Positions 46,501-58,079 of a stretch of DNA of 64,000 bases are shown piece after piece; the stretch's first letter is position 1, and the number at the start of each line of letters is the position of its first letter. Source of the DNA: Rostrohypoxylon terebratum (taxonomy: Eukaryota; Ascomycota; Sordariomycetes; Xylariales; Hypoxylaceae); assembly GCA_022497145.1 (NCBI GenBank), contig MU385906.1, forward strand, positions 124,001-188,000, given 5' to 3'. The notes below the pieces were generated by a model, which did no database searches, was not told the origin of the DNA, and saw nothing but the letters and a program-made list of their open reading frames with translations. Both the position numbers and the translations under genes were made by a program.

Positions 46501-47621
46501 TTGCGGATCTTTTCCTCTAGCTCCTCTATCTTCCTTGCATCTTGGGCGGGTTGCGCATTTGTTTCGAGTTGAGTAATCTTGCTTTGTGCTAGCTCCCATT
46601 TCTCATCGGCCTTTTCCAGATCGTCTTTCAATTTTTCTATCTCCTCTTCGTGTTCGTTAATTTCTCTGTCTTTTTGACGCAGTTCCGCTTCGAGGTCGTC
46701 AATCTGGTCATTTAGCTTGTCGACTTTGCCTTGGTCTCTGTTCCCCCTCTGCAATTGCCTTTGGAGGTCCTCTATCTCGGTATCCTTGTCTTGTAGGCTT
46801 CGTCGTAGTTCGTCAATCTCGGCCCTCTGGTCCTGGTTAGCATACTTCTTCTTGGCCTTCTCTTGAATTTCCAAGATTTGTTGCTGATACGACTCGAGGT
46901 CCTTCTCTGCGGTTGCTAGGTGTTTCTTGTATTTGTGGAGTTCCCTTTGCATTGTCACTTTGTCGACCTTGAGCTCTGTGTTCTCCTTCAGGGCGGCTTC
47001 ACTAAACCCGGGGCCAGTCTTCCTCAGAGCTTCTTCGAGAAAGTGAATTTTGAGTTTGAGGCCGAAGTTTTCCTTCTCGATCTTGTCGATGACGTGTTCT
47101 TGTTCTCGCAGAGAGAGTTGATTCCCGTCTTGAAGCGGACCCTTGTCGTCACCTCGTCGCCGGGTCACAGCCAATGGTGTGGATGCTACGCTACTGCTCT
47201 CGACCTGTGGTAATGGCGTGGCTTCGAGGTAAGATTCGCGTCTAGAAGCACCGAATAATGATGACTCGACGGGGACGTTTGTCATATCCATGTCTTCGTT
47301 GATTCTCCCCAGGGTTGGAGTTGCCATGCCATTCGTGTTTTCCTTGCCGAACCGACGCGCACTGTTTCTTGTTGCAGATTTGAGCATAGGAGTGAACTCT
47401 GCACCGCCAATTCCGGCAGGCAGGTTTCTCTTGTCGCCAAGAGGAGCGCGATTGCTCCCACGCGGTGTTCGCAAATTGACGCCTCCTCCATTTCGTAATT
47501 GTTGTAATAAATTGTTATCCTTCGTTGGGGAATGGAAAGAGGATTCTTGTGTCATATCGAAATCAGGTGGTGCCCGACTTAGATAGGTGGCATCGCCGAG
47601 GTTGGTTCGAGGCGTATCCAT
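43594..47621 (-). CDS. Pericentrin-type spindle pole body coiled-coil protein (PcpA/Pcp1/Spc110 family)
   Basis: Two exons: 43915-47621 and 43594-43858, with a 56-nt intron 43859-43914 (donor GTATGT, ACTAACAC branch, CAG), joined in phase 2; 1323 residues. The N-terminus (1-165) is Ser/Thr/Pro-rich with NRAPLGDKRNLPAGIGGAEF. At about 171-235 lies a CM1-like element (QEHVIDKIEKENFGLKLKIH), which in this family recruits gamma-tubulin complexes. Almost continuous coiled coil fills about 180-1190 and contains internal 70-residue repeats. A PACT-like region is at the C-terminus (HTKEIRGMALQMQWMQARWE, AFAKKFLALQLEIADACNKA), which anchors the protein at the pole through calmodulin binding. The CM1-plus-PACT pair separates it from Mto1/ApsB-type proteins. 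The intron splits the PACT region. Confidence 0.88.
45150..45905 (-). repeat. Internal 70-residue repeats in the spindle pole protein coiled coil
   Basis: Four units begin with a Gly-x-x-Ser-Ala-Ser motif (GDESASLQ or GGQSASASLE) at roughly 45900, 45690, 45485 and 45350. The first three are about 205-210 bp apart, which is ten heptads, and the third is shortened. Each continues to EVDRLNDDIADLQDE or a variant. Confidence 0.75.
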
Positions 47622-48680
47622 CTTGACGGCGGGAGAGGTGGGATGGGGATAGCCTCAAGAGGTTGATGCCATACAAAGTGGCGGGTAGAAGATCGCGATA
47701 TGATGGCGGTGTAAATTCGAGTAACCATGCAATAATAGAAAAATCGATGGTAATGGTGGTTGGTGGTTGGTGGTTAGTGATTAGTGGTTAGTGACTTAAA
47801 TTGTGTGTATTGCGTAGTTAATAGTTGTGTGATTAGTTGTGTAGTGGTGTAGTTTGTAGTTTGTGTATGAAAGTTGCAACTTGGAAAGATTTCCAGATTC
47901 CCACCACCAATTACACGTCCGATCTTTTACCTAAGACGCGTTTTCGCTAATGTTTACTTTGGTAGCAATTCTTTCCATTGCCCAGAGCTTTTACACTTCA
48001 GAGCTTGTCACCAAAATGGGGACCAGCAACCGCCACTTATCCTAATCAAGGTTAGCGTAATCTTGGGCTTGCCTTTTTCGTGGGATGGGAACAACATCAG
48101 GGTTAGCGCGTTAGGCGAGAACCTTGAGGGACCAGCCTCTTTACGTGTGGGTGTGGTTTAATCGTTCAAGAGCGGGGTTTTACTACCTTGGTACTTTCCT
48201 GCGTGGGACGAGGGTTCCTTAAATGAACTAGATCGTAGCATCTCCACTTTAGCAATGTCGGTTGACGTATCAGACCCATCGAAATTCCCATTACATACCT
48301 CAGTAGCGCGAAGTAGCGCAAAGTAAGTGGGAAGCTTATCCTTCTCCCGTCTTCGTTGGTCGCATGAGACTTGACTTGCATCAGTTTTCTATTTTCCTCC
48401 CCTAACATCCCTACAATCCCTACATCTGGATGTTTGAGATGCCCATATTAACTACCTTAACAACTACCTTAAGGTCCTTTACTACCTAAACTCGGCGCAA
48501 ACTCTGGTCTCGGTGATAACCTTTGCGCCACCAGCATCCATCTCTTTTCTTAACCTTTCTCTTAAATAACTCTGTTGCCTCCTTCAACTTTATAATCTCT
48601 TCCACCAAACCATAACCATAGAACCATAGAACCATAAAACCATAGGACCATATTATCCATCATTCTCGAAAAAAAACAAG
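47622..48680. other. Divergent spacer pcpA / F-box gene
   Basis: About 1.06 kb between divergent genes. Holds a GGTGGTT microrepeat (about 47754-47776) and an ACCATAGA-type repeat (48609-48648) in the leader of the F-box gene. Confidence 0.5.
48609..48648. repeat. ACCATAGA-type microrepeat in 5' leader
   Basis: Four imperfect 8-9-bp units with core ACCATA, 30-70 bp upstream of the F-box gene ATG. Confidence 0.8.
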
Positions 48681-50798
48681 ATGGCATCTATCGACGACTT
48701 GCCGGATGAGATCGTCCACCAGATTCTTCTCTACGTATCTCCGGAAGAAACGCTAACCAAGGTCGCATTACTCTCCAAGCGTTTCAACCGGGTCGCACAT
48801 GAACCTCTGCTCTGGAGGTCTTATTGCGAGCACAGTTTCAAGTACTGGCAATCGAATCACCATTTCAAAGAGAGACTCAGAGGTAACTTACACGATACCG
48901 ACTGGCGTCGCCTCTTCTTGCAGCGTCTTAGCCGTAATACCCGTATTGCGCGCCTCGTCGATGGAATCGTCGAGTCTCGTGTCCTTCGCCTGCAGAAGAT
49001 AGAGCAGATCTGTCAGTACGGATACGATGCGAAGGACTACCTCCTTACCCAATGTCGGGTTCCCGATACGGTAGACGACTATTTGGCGCGAAGGTATGCA
49101 TACGAGTCTCTCCGGTCATGCGCGTGGAATCACTGTATCTAATATAGGATCGATCGTTACAAACTGTAGATACTACTCTTGCTCCGCCCTCGACAGCATA
49201 CATCGAAGTCTTGCGATAGAAGAATGGGCCAAGTACCAGAAGTACGCATCGCGTCGCATCGACGAAGATACCCCGAATAGTGAGAGACTGAACTGCGGCA
49301 TGCGCCTCGAACGCGCGCTTGGTGCCTTTGACATGTTTATGCTCCACGACAATGAGGGTGACTTGGACGAGGTTAGTCTCGGTGTCTCGTTTTTGCTCTC
49401 CCGGAGTTGATCGCTAACTAGGGTGTGCTTATTTGGTAGATATCCGAATTGCTGGATGATATCACTGCACGTTTCCGCAGCACTCAGGTATATCTCGATG
49501 AGATGACGACTCGGCAGAAAGCTATCGCATTAGCACGATGGCTTCATTCAAATAACATGACAGGTTTAAATGACCCGACTGAGCAAACCTATCGTTATCT
49601 TCGCAATTGTTTGATTGGTAGAGCTCTTCGAGATGAGCATCACCCCTCTCTACCAATCATATCCGCCGCAATTTACTCCGCCATAGCATCACGACTTGGG
49701 ATAGAGGCTTACCCTTGTGCATTGCCTAACCACGTCCATGCTACCGTCCTGTCACCACCGGGCATTTCATTAGACGGCCACCCTCTCCCGATAGAAATGT
49801 CAGAAGATCAAGAGAACATGTTCCTTGACCCCTACGGATCAGACGAGGAAGTTCCTCTGGATTACATACACCACTTCTTGTCTCGACTCGGCATCCACAC
49901 CGGACACGAAAATCTACTGAACCCTACCGCTACGGATTTGATCGTGATGCGCACAGCACAGAACATCCGCGCCTCTTTCACCAGCTTCCGTACTAACGAA
50001 CGACCACTCTCGCAACTGATCCCCATGATCGAGCTTCATCGCGGCGACTGGGCTCGAAACTTGCAACCAGCTTTGTACAGCATGATCTGGGCCAGCATCA
50101 TGATGGTGCCTGTGCTACCGGAGAACGATGAGATCCGCTGGGACTGGCAGCAGGACGTCGGGGATCTCCGCACCTACTTTTACGAGTACTTCCCCGAGGA
50201 TTCCTGGCTCATCGAGAAGTACGTGTGTCCTATGTACGACGTCTTTGCCGCGCCTTCGCGTAGGCACCAAAATGACGGGGAACTACCGTCGAAGCGGGTA
50301 CGCGACCAGATCCGCGAGATCAGACGTGTAGATGCGTCGAGGAAGCCCCCGAGGCGCAGGAGCGCTTTAGCTGATGGAACGAAGGTCAAGTACCGCGTTG
50401 GTCAAGTTTTCAAACACAAGCGCTACGAGTACCATGGTATCATCCTCGGATGGACAGTTGAGGGCGCATCGACTTGGGATGACAGCCCGCTGTCGCCAAG
50501 CCAAAGGCCTTGGTCGACGTATAGTCAGCCGTTCTATCGGTGCATGTGAGTTACCTCCCGATATAGTTGATGAATGGACTATTTTACTAATACTATCCAT
50601 AGGGTCGGTACTGATGGCTCAGACCATCACGTCATTGCTGAGGAGAACATCGAAGTCGTCAAGCTGCGCGGCGGCCCCGAGGTCCTACCTCCTGAGATCA
50701 AGGACTTGATGCCCATGGCCGGCAAGTTCTTCAAGCGATGGGATCCCGAGAGCGGTGTCTTCGTTAGCAATCTGAGGGAGATGTTTCCCGAAGACTGA
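48681..50798 (+). CDS. F-box / transglutaminase-like / YccV-domain protein, FBXO21 type
   Basis: Four exons: 48681-49093, 49170-49371, 49440-50545 and 50603-50798. The introns are 76, 68 and 57 nt; phases agree; 638 residues. The F-box is at the very N-terminus (DDLPDEIVHQILLYVSPEET, about 5-50). A SirB1/transglutaminase-like domain follows at about 215-320 (KAIALARWLHSNNMTGLNDP, IISAAIYSAIASRLGIEAYP, PNHVHATVL). The C-terminal YccV/HspQ-type domain is at about 510-600 (VKYRVGQVFKHKRYEYHGII, PFYRCMVGTDGSDHHVIAEE), crossing the last intron. This three-part order is that of human FBXO21. The F-box predicts a substrate receptor of an SCF ubiquitin ligase; the other two domains, bacterial in origin, probably serve recognition. 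Targets in fungi are unknown to me. Confidence 0.92.
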
Positions 50799-51756
50799 GC
50801 TACAAAATGCCCTTTGCATACGATTTGTAACTACCCCTTACCTACCTACGTTCACCCTGTTTCCGCTGTACACTACACCTTTTACGACCTTTACGACGAC
50901 ACTCTCCGCTATGGTTACGGTTACGGCTATGGTTTTCACTTACTACCCTTTTAACTCCTTTGCGTTGACCTATGTTATCTGCATTTCGGACTGCAAGCGC
51001 TTTGACTTGACTAGTTGTCTTCGAGAATTTTAACAATGGAGTATTGGGGATGTCCATACAACTTACAAGTCTATGTAGTATATGATACACCTTTATTAAT
51101 AATTCCCTCTACGGATATTATATTCCCTACGCTTTTTAATGACATTCAAATTTGCCATGTGAATATTGAAGATCCACCAAGCTCCACCGACGGTCCGCCC
51201 CATTGACTAGTAGATACTAGTACTATATGGTCGATCCACCGCACTGACATAGAACTAACGAGAAAAAAAAACCGAAAAAAAAAATTATTCAACGTACAAC
51301 ACCAGGGATTCGCTGGTCGTCACCGACCCAACTACTAATCTGGCGGTACCCAGCTTGTCTATGGGAGAGCGGACGGGATCCCGAATTTTCTAGGTCCTAT
51401 GGTCGTACGTGGAAGTTGGACATACTATTCTGATTAATATGCTAGAGAAGGCCCACCACTCACTTTGACGGAGAAATACGAGCACCACAACGTAAATAAA
51501 AGAGAGATCAAGAAATAGTTTTCATAGAACCACAATTGACTCGATGTAGAATCGCCGTAACTTTCATTATTACCACGTCTATGCGAATATGTACAGCTCA
51601 TCCCCCGAAGCCTTTCCACAAGCTTCAAAAACGAGCACCCAGCATTCTATACCTCGTCCTTTTCCGTGACATATATACAACCCGTAACCCATACACCTAC
51701 CTCATCCTCCATCCCGTCTAATCGGAGGTCTAGCTGCTAAAGCTTCAACCCTGGGC
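50799..51756. other. Convergent spacer
   Basis: About 960 bp between the F-box gene and UTP22 3' ends. Contains A-rich runs (51261-51284). No supported gene. Confidence 0.5.
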
Positions 51757-54700
51757 TTAACCCAAATCCTCCTTCGTCTCGATCTTCTCGATAACATCCC
51801 CCCCGATCCGGGCGATCTCGGCAAGTATCGCATTCCTATTGACCTCGAATAACTTGCCGTCGCCGCCCTCCTTCCCCTCCCCATCACCCCTATCCCTCTT
51901 CTTCCCCTTCTTGTCCTTTTCCTTTTCCTTTTTGTCCTTCCCTTTACCCTCCTCGCCTTCCTCAGCCAACATAAGCGAGGCCGGCGCGTGCACGGTAAAC
52001 GCGCGGCGATGGAGCTGCGGGTTCCACAGCGCGGCGATCACCGCGTCGTCGGGGGCGCCGTGGAAGAAGAGGAGCGGCGCATCGTACACTTCGTTGAGTT
52101 TCCTCAGGAGCATTCTAGCGGGATGTTCTACTAAAGGTAACGCCGCGCGCGCTTCCCTGCTACCCTCCAGGTTCTTGTACTGCGAGCGCCGGATGCCCTC
52201 GTCCCGGGAGATGCTCTTAAGGACCTTCGGGGACAGGTGCAGCAGGACGTCGTAGTCCGAGCGGGAGGACTGGAATAGGGAGCGGATGTTTAGGCTTAGC
52301 GCTTGGTCTTTGACGGCGCGGCAGGCGGAGCGCGCGAGGCTTGTCATGCGCGTTGCGACGACGCGGGTTGGTCCGTGCAGCGTGTACGCGATGCCTGAGA
52401 CGTCGTGGGAGGTTGCGACGAAGAGTACGGTGCGGTTCATGTTCGGGTCGATCTTGCGCCACGCTTCTAGGCGGGTGCCGATCTCGAGCCGTTGAGAGGT
52501 GGAGAGGGAATCTGCCGAGTCGACGACGAGGGGGTCCTCGCGCCAGTCCCAGCGGGATAGTAGGAGCATCGTTCGGAGGAAGCCGGTCATTGCGCTGCAG
52601 GGAGTTCCCCACGGATATGGTTTGAGGAATGCCTGGAGGACAAATAGCTCTATGAGCTCTTCGCCAAAATGACATGATAGCATGTGAGAGTTAAACCAAT
52701 GCTTGACGAGGCGTATAGAAGATGATAAGGCAGGGAATCGGGTGCAAAATGTGGATATGGTTTGATTGTGAAGTGGTAGGTTAGTATACATCCGTCTATA
52801 CTTGGCAAGTAGATCGGCAGCTTCTGTACGGACGTGGCGTTCGACTGTCTGGTCTTTCGTCTTTCTGTCGAGAAGGGTTTCTTCAAGATCGCTGTGTACC
52901 CGAAGTCTGAAAGAAGCACCATTCTCGTAGACAATATCTAGGAATGCCAAGTTCTCATCATCGCGGGTGGTGTTTTCGAGCCCAAGATGTGTTCTGATCT
53001 CGTCCTTAACTTCCTCTAAAGAACTGCCAATCTTCAATAAGAAGGCAATCTTGGCTCTTTGGATGGCAGCCAGGTTTTCCGGCCATTTACCCGAAACCTC
53101 GAAAGATATCACAATCTCCATCGGGTGTTGAAGGGGCTGTCTGAAGTTGAATTCTGGTATATTTAGCGACGTTCGTCGTAGTTCAGAGCATATCGCAGAT
53201 ATATGCTTCACATGCAATGGTAGGCCTTCGAGATCACGAATGTCTCGTTCGACAACCTCAAATGCTTGTTTCGCCGAGTCAAAGGCTAACTTGTCTGACG
53301 GAGTAAATGCCATTATTTTGGGAACATCTCGCCAGTAGAACTCAAGGTGGCTGTCTTCCAATTGAAGTCGTAGATTGAGGATGTACCGTATAATACCCTC
53401 GCATATGCCGGAGAAGCCCAAGTAAGAGAATTCTGACCAATCAAGACTCTCGACAATGTTCCCATCTGGAAATTGCCAAAGATCAGCCTTTTTGCCCCAA
53501 AACTCGCGAAACTTGGCAGCCTCTTTCTTTTGCTCGTATGGGGGTCCGTATTCGCGATTTTGCGATGCCTTTAAGGGATCAATTATAATTCCGACAAGAA
53601 CGCTTTTCCTCTTCTCCTTCGGCGTCGAGGAAGCAATGGGCCACGACGCCGTCTCAGGTACATGAATATGGATTAACTGCGCGCGTTCGCCGAGTGCCCG
53701 TCGTAACGTGCTATATAACTTGGCACTAAAGTCTGAAACGAATCCCTTGCGATCCACCGACTCGATTCCTTCCCTTTCGGTGAGAATGTCGACGTTGAGC
53801 AGTACGTCAAACATCTGCAGAGGCTGGTCGGCTTTGATGATAAATAGGGGGTCAAATTGGTCTAACGGGCTATCGTTGATGGCGGAAAGTGACCACTTTG
53901 CATGTTCTACTAACATGGAGATAGACCAAGGTGACATTTTGTAAAGGACGTTGATTCCGCGGGCAGCGTCGTAAAGAACTGGCAAGGTCTGGCGAAGAGT
54001 TTCTGAATCAGGGGCATCTTTTCCGATGACCAAGAGTTTATTTTGTAAATTTGCGGAAACGATGTATTGAAGAGTCGCCTTAAACAACTGAGTGCTGTGG
54101 AGAGAAGGTGAGAGCACAGCTTCCCCTTTTCGACCACCACCTTGCAGCAGGAGGGCCATCAAAACGGCCCATTCAAAGTGGCCGAAGCCACCACCGGAAA
54201 TGCTACCGTTGAAACCTCGTTGTTGCAACCATATACGTCCGAGAACACATGCGTCCTTGAAAGCGAGACAAGTGTTGCTAGCTTTGTGGAGTAATCGTAG
54301 GTAGGATGTGAACTGGCTTTCGGCTTTGAGTGTTGTGTTATAGAAAGGAGTAGGCACTTTAGCTTCATCAGTCTCGGATTTGCCTTGTCTGATGGCATTA
54401 TGGACAGCATTTAGTTTTGCTGTTGGGAAGTAGTCATCCGGGGCACACGGAATAATGCGTGTCGGCGGAGTCGACTTGTCCTTCGGTCGAGCAACAAGTA
54501 TGGGTAATAACAAATTGCCGTGTAGATGGTCAAAAGCAAATTCCATAGTAGGACCCAACGCCTGACGAAGAGATGAGGTGATATATGCCAAGTAGTATGC
54601 TCTCTTATAGAAGTATCTCATGTTCAAGTAATCTTTCTCTTGAAATATGGAAGTAGGCATGACAACAATCATGTCGATAGCCAAGTCCGACTGGGACTTG

Positions 54701-55169
54701 ACGTTGGTCTGTAGGATCCAGCTTCCCACAACATTGATCTGAGCCGGTGTCTCAAAGGAAAGCTTGTAGGGTGCATCTTTGGCTGGCTTTGGATCGGGGT
54801 AAGGTATAGTGATTCGGTTGGCTTTCTCGAACTTCGCTGATAGGTCACCAATCTAGATATGATCAATTAGATGTTGTGAACTTTGCGATCTGTTTATATG
54901 ATGTGTGTGATGTGTGTGAGACTCACAGGATGGGGCTCATGGGGCTCTGAAGCCTCTATTATGTCCTTGAACTTTCGCATAGTATCTTGGACACTGGCAG
55001 AGGCTTTGCCATAATCATATTTTACTTCTTTCAACAATTCTTCCGTCTCCAAGACGAATGCGCTTGCGCCTGAAGCGCCCATCGACGACGCAGTCGTGCT
55101 CGCGACCTCGAAAGTCGGACCTCCATTTTCGTGGTCTATCTTTCGTCGTTTTGCGGCGCTTGAATCCAT
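51757..55169 (-). CDS. UTP22: SSU processome component UTP22 / NOL6 (Nrap)
   Basis: Two exons: 54927-55169 and 51757-54852, with a 74-nt intron 54853-54926 (donor GTGAGT, acceptor CTAG), joined in phase 0; 1112 residues. The first ATG (MDSSAAKRRKIDHENGG) is at 55169; the frame upstream has only a TTG. The exon-2 start IGDLSAKFEKANRITIPYPD and the following VVGSWILQTNVKSQSDLAID, MPTSIFQEKDYLNMRYFYKR and ARPKDKSTPP match the Nrap N-terminal nucleotidyltransferase-like repeats, continued by SIRLVKHWFNSHMLSCHFGE. Near the C-terminus a Lys/Glu-rich block (about residues 1035-1075) precedes the closing NRNAILAEIARIGGDVIEKI. Utp22 with Rrp7 acts in early 18S rRNA processing and snoRNP-dependent 40S assembly in the nucleolus. 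Confidence 0.94.
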
Positions 55170-55998
55170 GGTTGATTTCAAGACTGATTTAGGGGAGAGT
55201 ATTGCAAAACATGGATCCTGCCGAAGTCAACAACTTGTGTCAACTTGTCGTTATTTTTATCCAGAGGCCAAGTTATTGAAGTCAATGCGCTCGGAACTGG
55301 CGCAACTTTGGAACTTCCAAAAAAGAAAAAGAAAAGTCCAGGTTACGATATCGATAAGGACCCCTGCTATATCTCATATATCTCATATAGATTAATGGTC
55401 AGGGTACACATAGTAAGCCAATCAAGTTGGAGCATTGCTAGATGCCCCTCATTTTACCGAAAAGCTGTGCCATTCTGTCATTTCTTATTTATTAAGCTAA
55501 ATGTTATGCTAAATGTTATGAAATGTTATGCGCTTACATAACTGGGCCGTAAGATACCGTCGCTTTCCGGGCGGAAAAGTACACCAAAGTAAACAGTAGC
55601 GGCAGTTGCCCAGACATCAAGCCACGGCTTCTCATTTGCCCCAACTATTGCTTACCTAAAAGCTAAGCTTTCCTTTCTTAGCCGACAGTCTTCCCGATGG
55701 AGATCCCGATCCCGAGCGCGGAGACGATTAAGTAGTACCAGGTAGGACCTAGGTAGTCTCTATGATGCCTTCCTAGGTTATTAGGTTATGAATATGAATT
55801 TCAAATATGCTTTTTGCTTTTTTTTCCTTTTTTCCTTTTGTAATAGCTGAAGTAAAATCCAATGTAGATCTCTTTCTAGCATTACTTAGTATTAGTTATT
55901 AGTATGCTTCTTTCCAAAGGAACTTAAATTCTTAAAAAGTCTCCAATTTCCCCCAAGTCACCACTCCAGAGTCTCGAACTTATAAATTGTTCATCGTC
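55170..55998. other. Divergent spacer UTP22 / CoA-transferase
   Basis: About 830 bp between divergent genes. A half CCTAGG unit (GGACCTAGGTAG) lies at about 55745. No additional gene. Confidence 0.5.
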
Positions 55999-57678
55999 AT
56001 GTCGTCAGCAACATTGTGTATGAGAACATTGAGGGCCTATTCTCGATATGGCTCAAATGTAGGTAGATAATAACCCAATTCAGCTATTAATTCTCATCGC
56101 ATATTATAGCATGCTAGGATACTCGCAAGGACCTTCTCAGCAACGTCTAGGCGTGCCGAGATTAACAAGGTATATCCGTCTGCCGCCGAGGCATTGAAGG
56201 ATATGAAGCCAAATTCAACTCTACTATGTGGTGGTTTCGGTCTCTGCGGTGTTCCTGACACCTTGATTAATGAGGTTATCAAGAAGCCTGAAATTACAGG
56301 CATTACCGCCGTTTCCAACAATGCCGGCACCGATTCCTCTGGCTTGGGTCAGCTGTTGAAGACAAAGCAGATTAAGAAGATGATCGCTAGCTACATCGGC
56401 GAGAACAAGACTTTCGAAACCATGTATCTAACAGGCGAAGTCGAGTTAGAGCTTACACCTCAAGGAACTTTAGCCGAACGCTGTGCTGCTGGCGGCAAAG
56501 GCATTCCGGCTTTCTATACCCCCGCTGCTTTCGGCACTGTCGTGCAAACCGGTGAACTCCCTCTGAAGAACAAGAAAGATGGAACTCCTGATGTCTTCTC
56601 CTACCCGAAGGATGTCAAGGTCTTCAATGGCAAATCATATCTCCTCGAGCACGCCATTGCCGGAGACTATGCCTTCGTCAAGGCTTACAAGGCGGATAAG
56701 CTTGGAAACTGCCAGTTCCGTCTCGCTGCTAACAATTTCAACGGTGCCATGGGCCGAAACGCTAAGACGACTATTGTTGAAGCGGAACACATCGTTGAAC
56801 CTGGTGAGATATCGCCCGAAGCGATTCACTTGCCAGGTATCTATGTGAAGAGGGTTATCCAAAGCACCGCCGAGAAGAATATCGAAAAGTTCACGTGGGC
56901 AAAGGACGACGGCGATGCGGACGCGAAGAAGGCGCTGGGTTCGGGTGACACGGCAGCCAAGAGAGAACGGATTGTCCGCCGAGCAGCCAAGGAGTTCAAG
57001 AACGGCATGTATGCTAACCTGGGTATCGGAATGCCCATGCTTGCCCCTGGATTCGTTGGCCCCGAGGTTGAGGTCCAATTGCAATCTGAAAACGGTATCT
57101 TAGGTCTTGGACCCTACCCCCGGCAAGGCGAGGAGGATGCCGACTTGATCAATGCCGGAAAAGAGACCGTTACTCTGAAGCCGGGTGCCGCAGTATTCGG
57201 CAGCGAAGAGAGCTTCGGTATGATCCGGAGTGGTCGTATCAACCTCACGATTCTTGGAGCAATGCAAGTCAGTGCTACAGGTGACCTTGCAAATTGGATG
57301 TTACCTGGAAAAGTCAAGGGTTTTGGCGGAGCGATGGATTTGGTCAGCAACCCGAGTTCAACAAAGGTTGTTATCACGATGGAACATACAGACAAGAAGG
57401 GCAACCCCAAGATCGTCAAGCAGTGTGCTTTCCCCTTAACAGGCCGAGCCTGCGTCTCGAGGATTATCACAGAGCTGGTATGTAATATCTCCATGAATCT
57501 CCATATGAGTCGTTGTCCTTTATATTTGCTAACATGTTCTTTGAAGGGTGTTTTTGATGTAGATTTTGCTCACGGTCTCACGTTGATCGAGATCGCAGAC
57601 GGGGTAACGGTGGATGAGATAAAGAGCAAGACTGAGGCTCCCTTCCGCGTTGCGCAAGACCTGAAGCCCATGTTGTGA
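55999..57678 (+). CDS. Mitochondrial succinyl-CoA:3-oxoacid CoA-transferase (SCOT)
   Basis: Three exons: 55999-56058, 56110-57477 and 57547-57678. The introns are 51 and 69 nt, all phase 0; 519 residues, as long as animal OXCT1 (520). The first exon plus the start of the second encode a basic Ser/Arg-rich presequence (MRTLRAYSRYG, ARILARTFSATSRRAEINK), so import into mitochondria is expected. The A subunit part has LLCGGFGLCGVPDTLINEV and GIPAFYTPAAFGT; the B part has MYANLGIGMPMLAPGF and the catalytic Glu at about 347 in SENGILGLGPYP. The enzyme moves CoA from succinyl-CoA to acetoacetate or a related acid through a glutamyl-CoA intermediate. The second intron is a multiple of three with no in-frame stop (see findings). 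Confidence 0.95.
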
Positions 57679-58079
57679 GGCGTCGTGATGACGATGTCGC
57701 CCTTCATGTAGATCAAATTTGATTGCTAGCTGTATATATTTTTCGGGTCCCTAACCTAAGTTTCTGCGTAAAATGTTCTCCCTCTTCTCTTCTTCCCAAA
57801 AGAAACCTTCATCTCCGACTTTTCTAATAACTGGGCATTTTTTTCATCACCATCATCAACCGCAAACCCCATCTTCCCACCTTGGTGTCATTCATCGACC
57901 TACGGGTAGGGTGGGGATCTAAGACTCCGACCAGGATTCTGGTTTTTATTTACAGCCGAATCACTTGCGGGCAATCTTGACTCTACTTCTCTTCCTCGCC
58001 ACCGCCGCCTCTCGCGGCCACGCAAACCGTGACGCGCAACGAGACTTTTCCCACCTTGATCCTTTTCCTAAACACAACC
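57679..58079. other. Spacer
   Basis: About 400 bp: 3' region of the CoA-transferase gene and pyrimidine-rich 5' region of the next gene. Nothing else seen. Confidence 0.5.

Noticed and set aside
52217..52675. 152-codon frame inside the UTP22 exon
   Set aside because: It overlaps a strongly conserved exon in another phase and is Arg/Pro-rich in the manner of GC-rich antisense or shifted frames.
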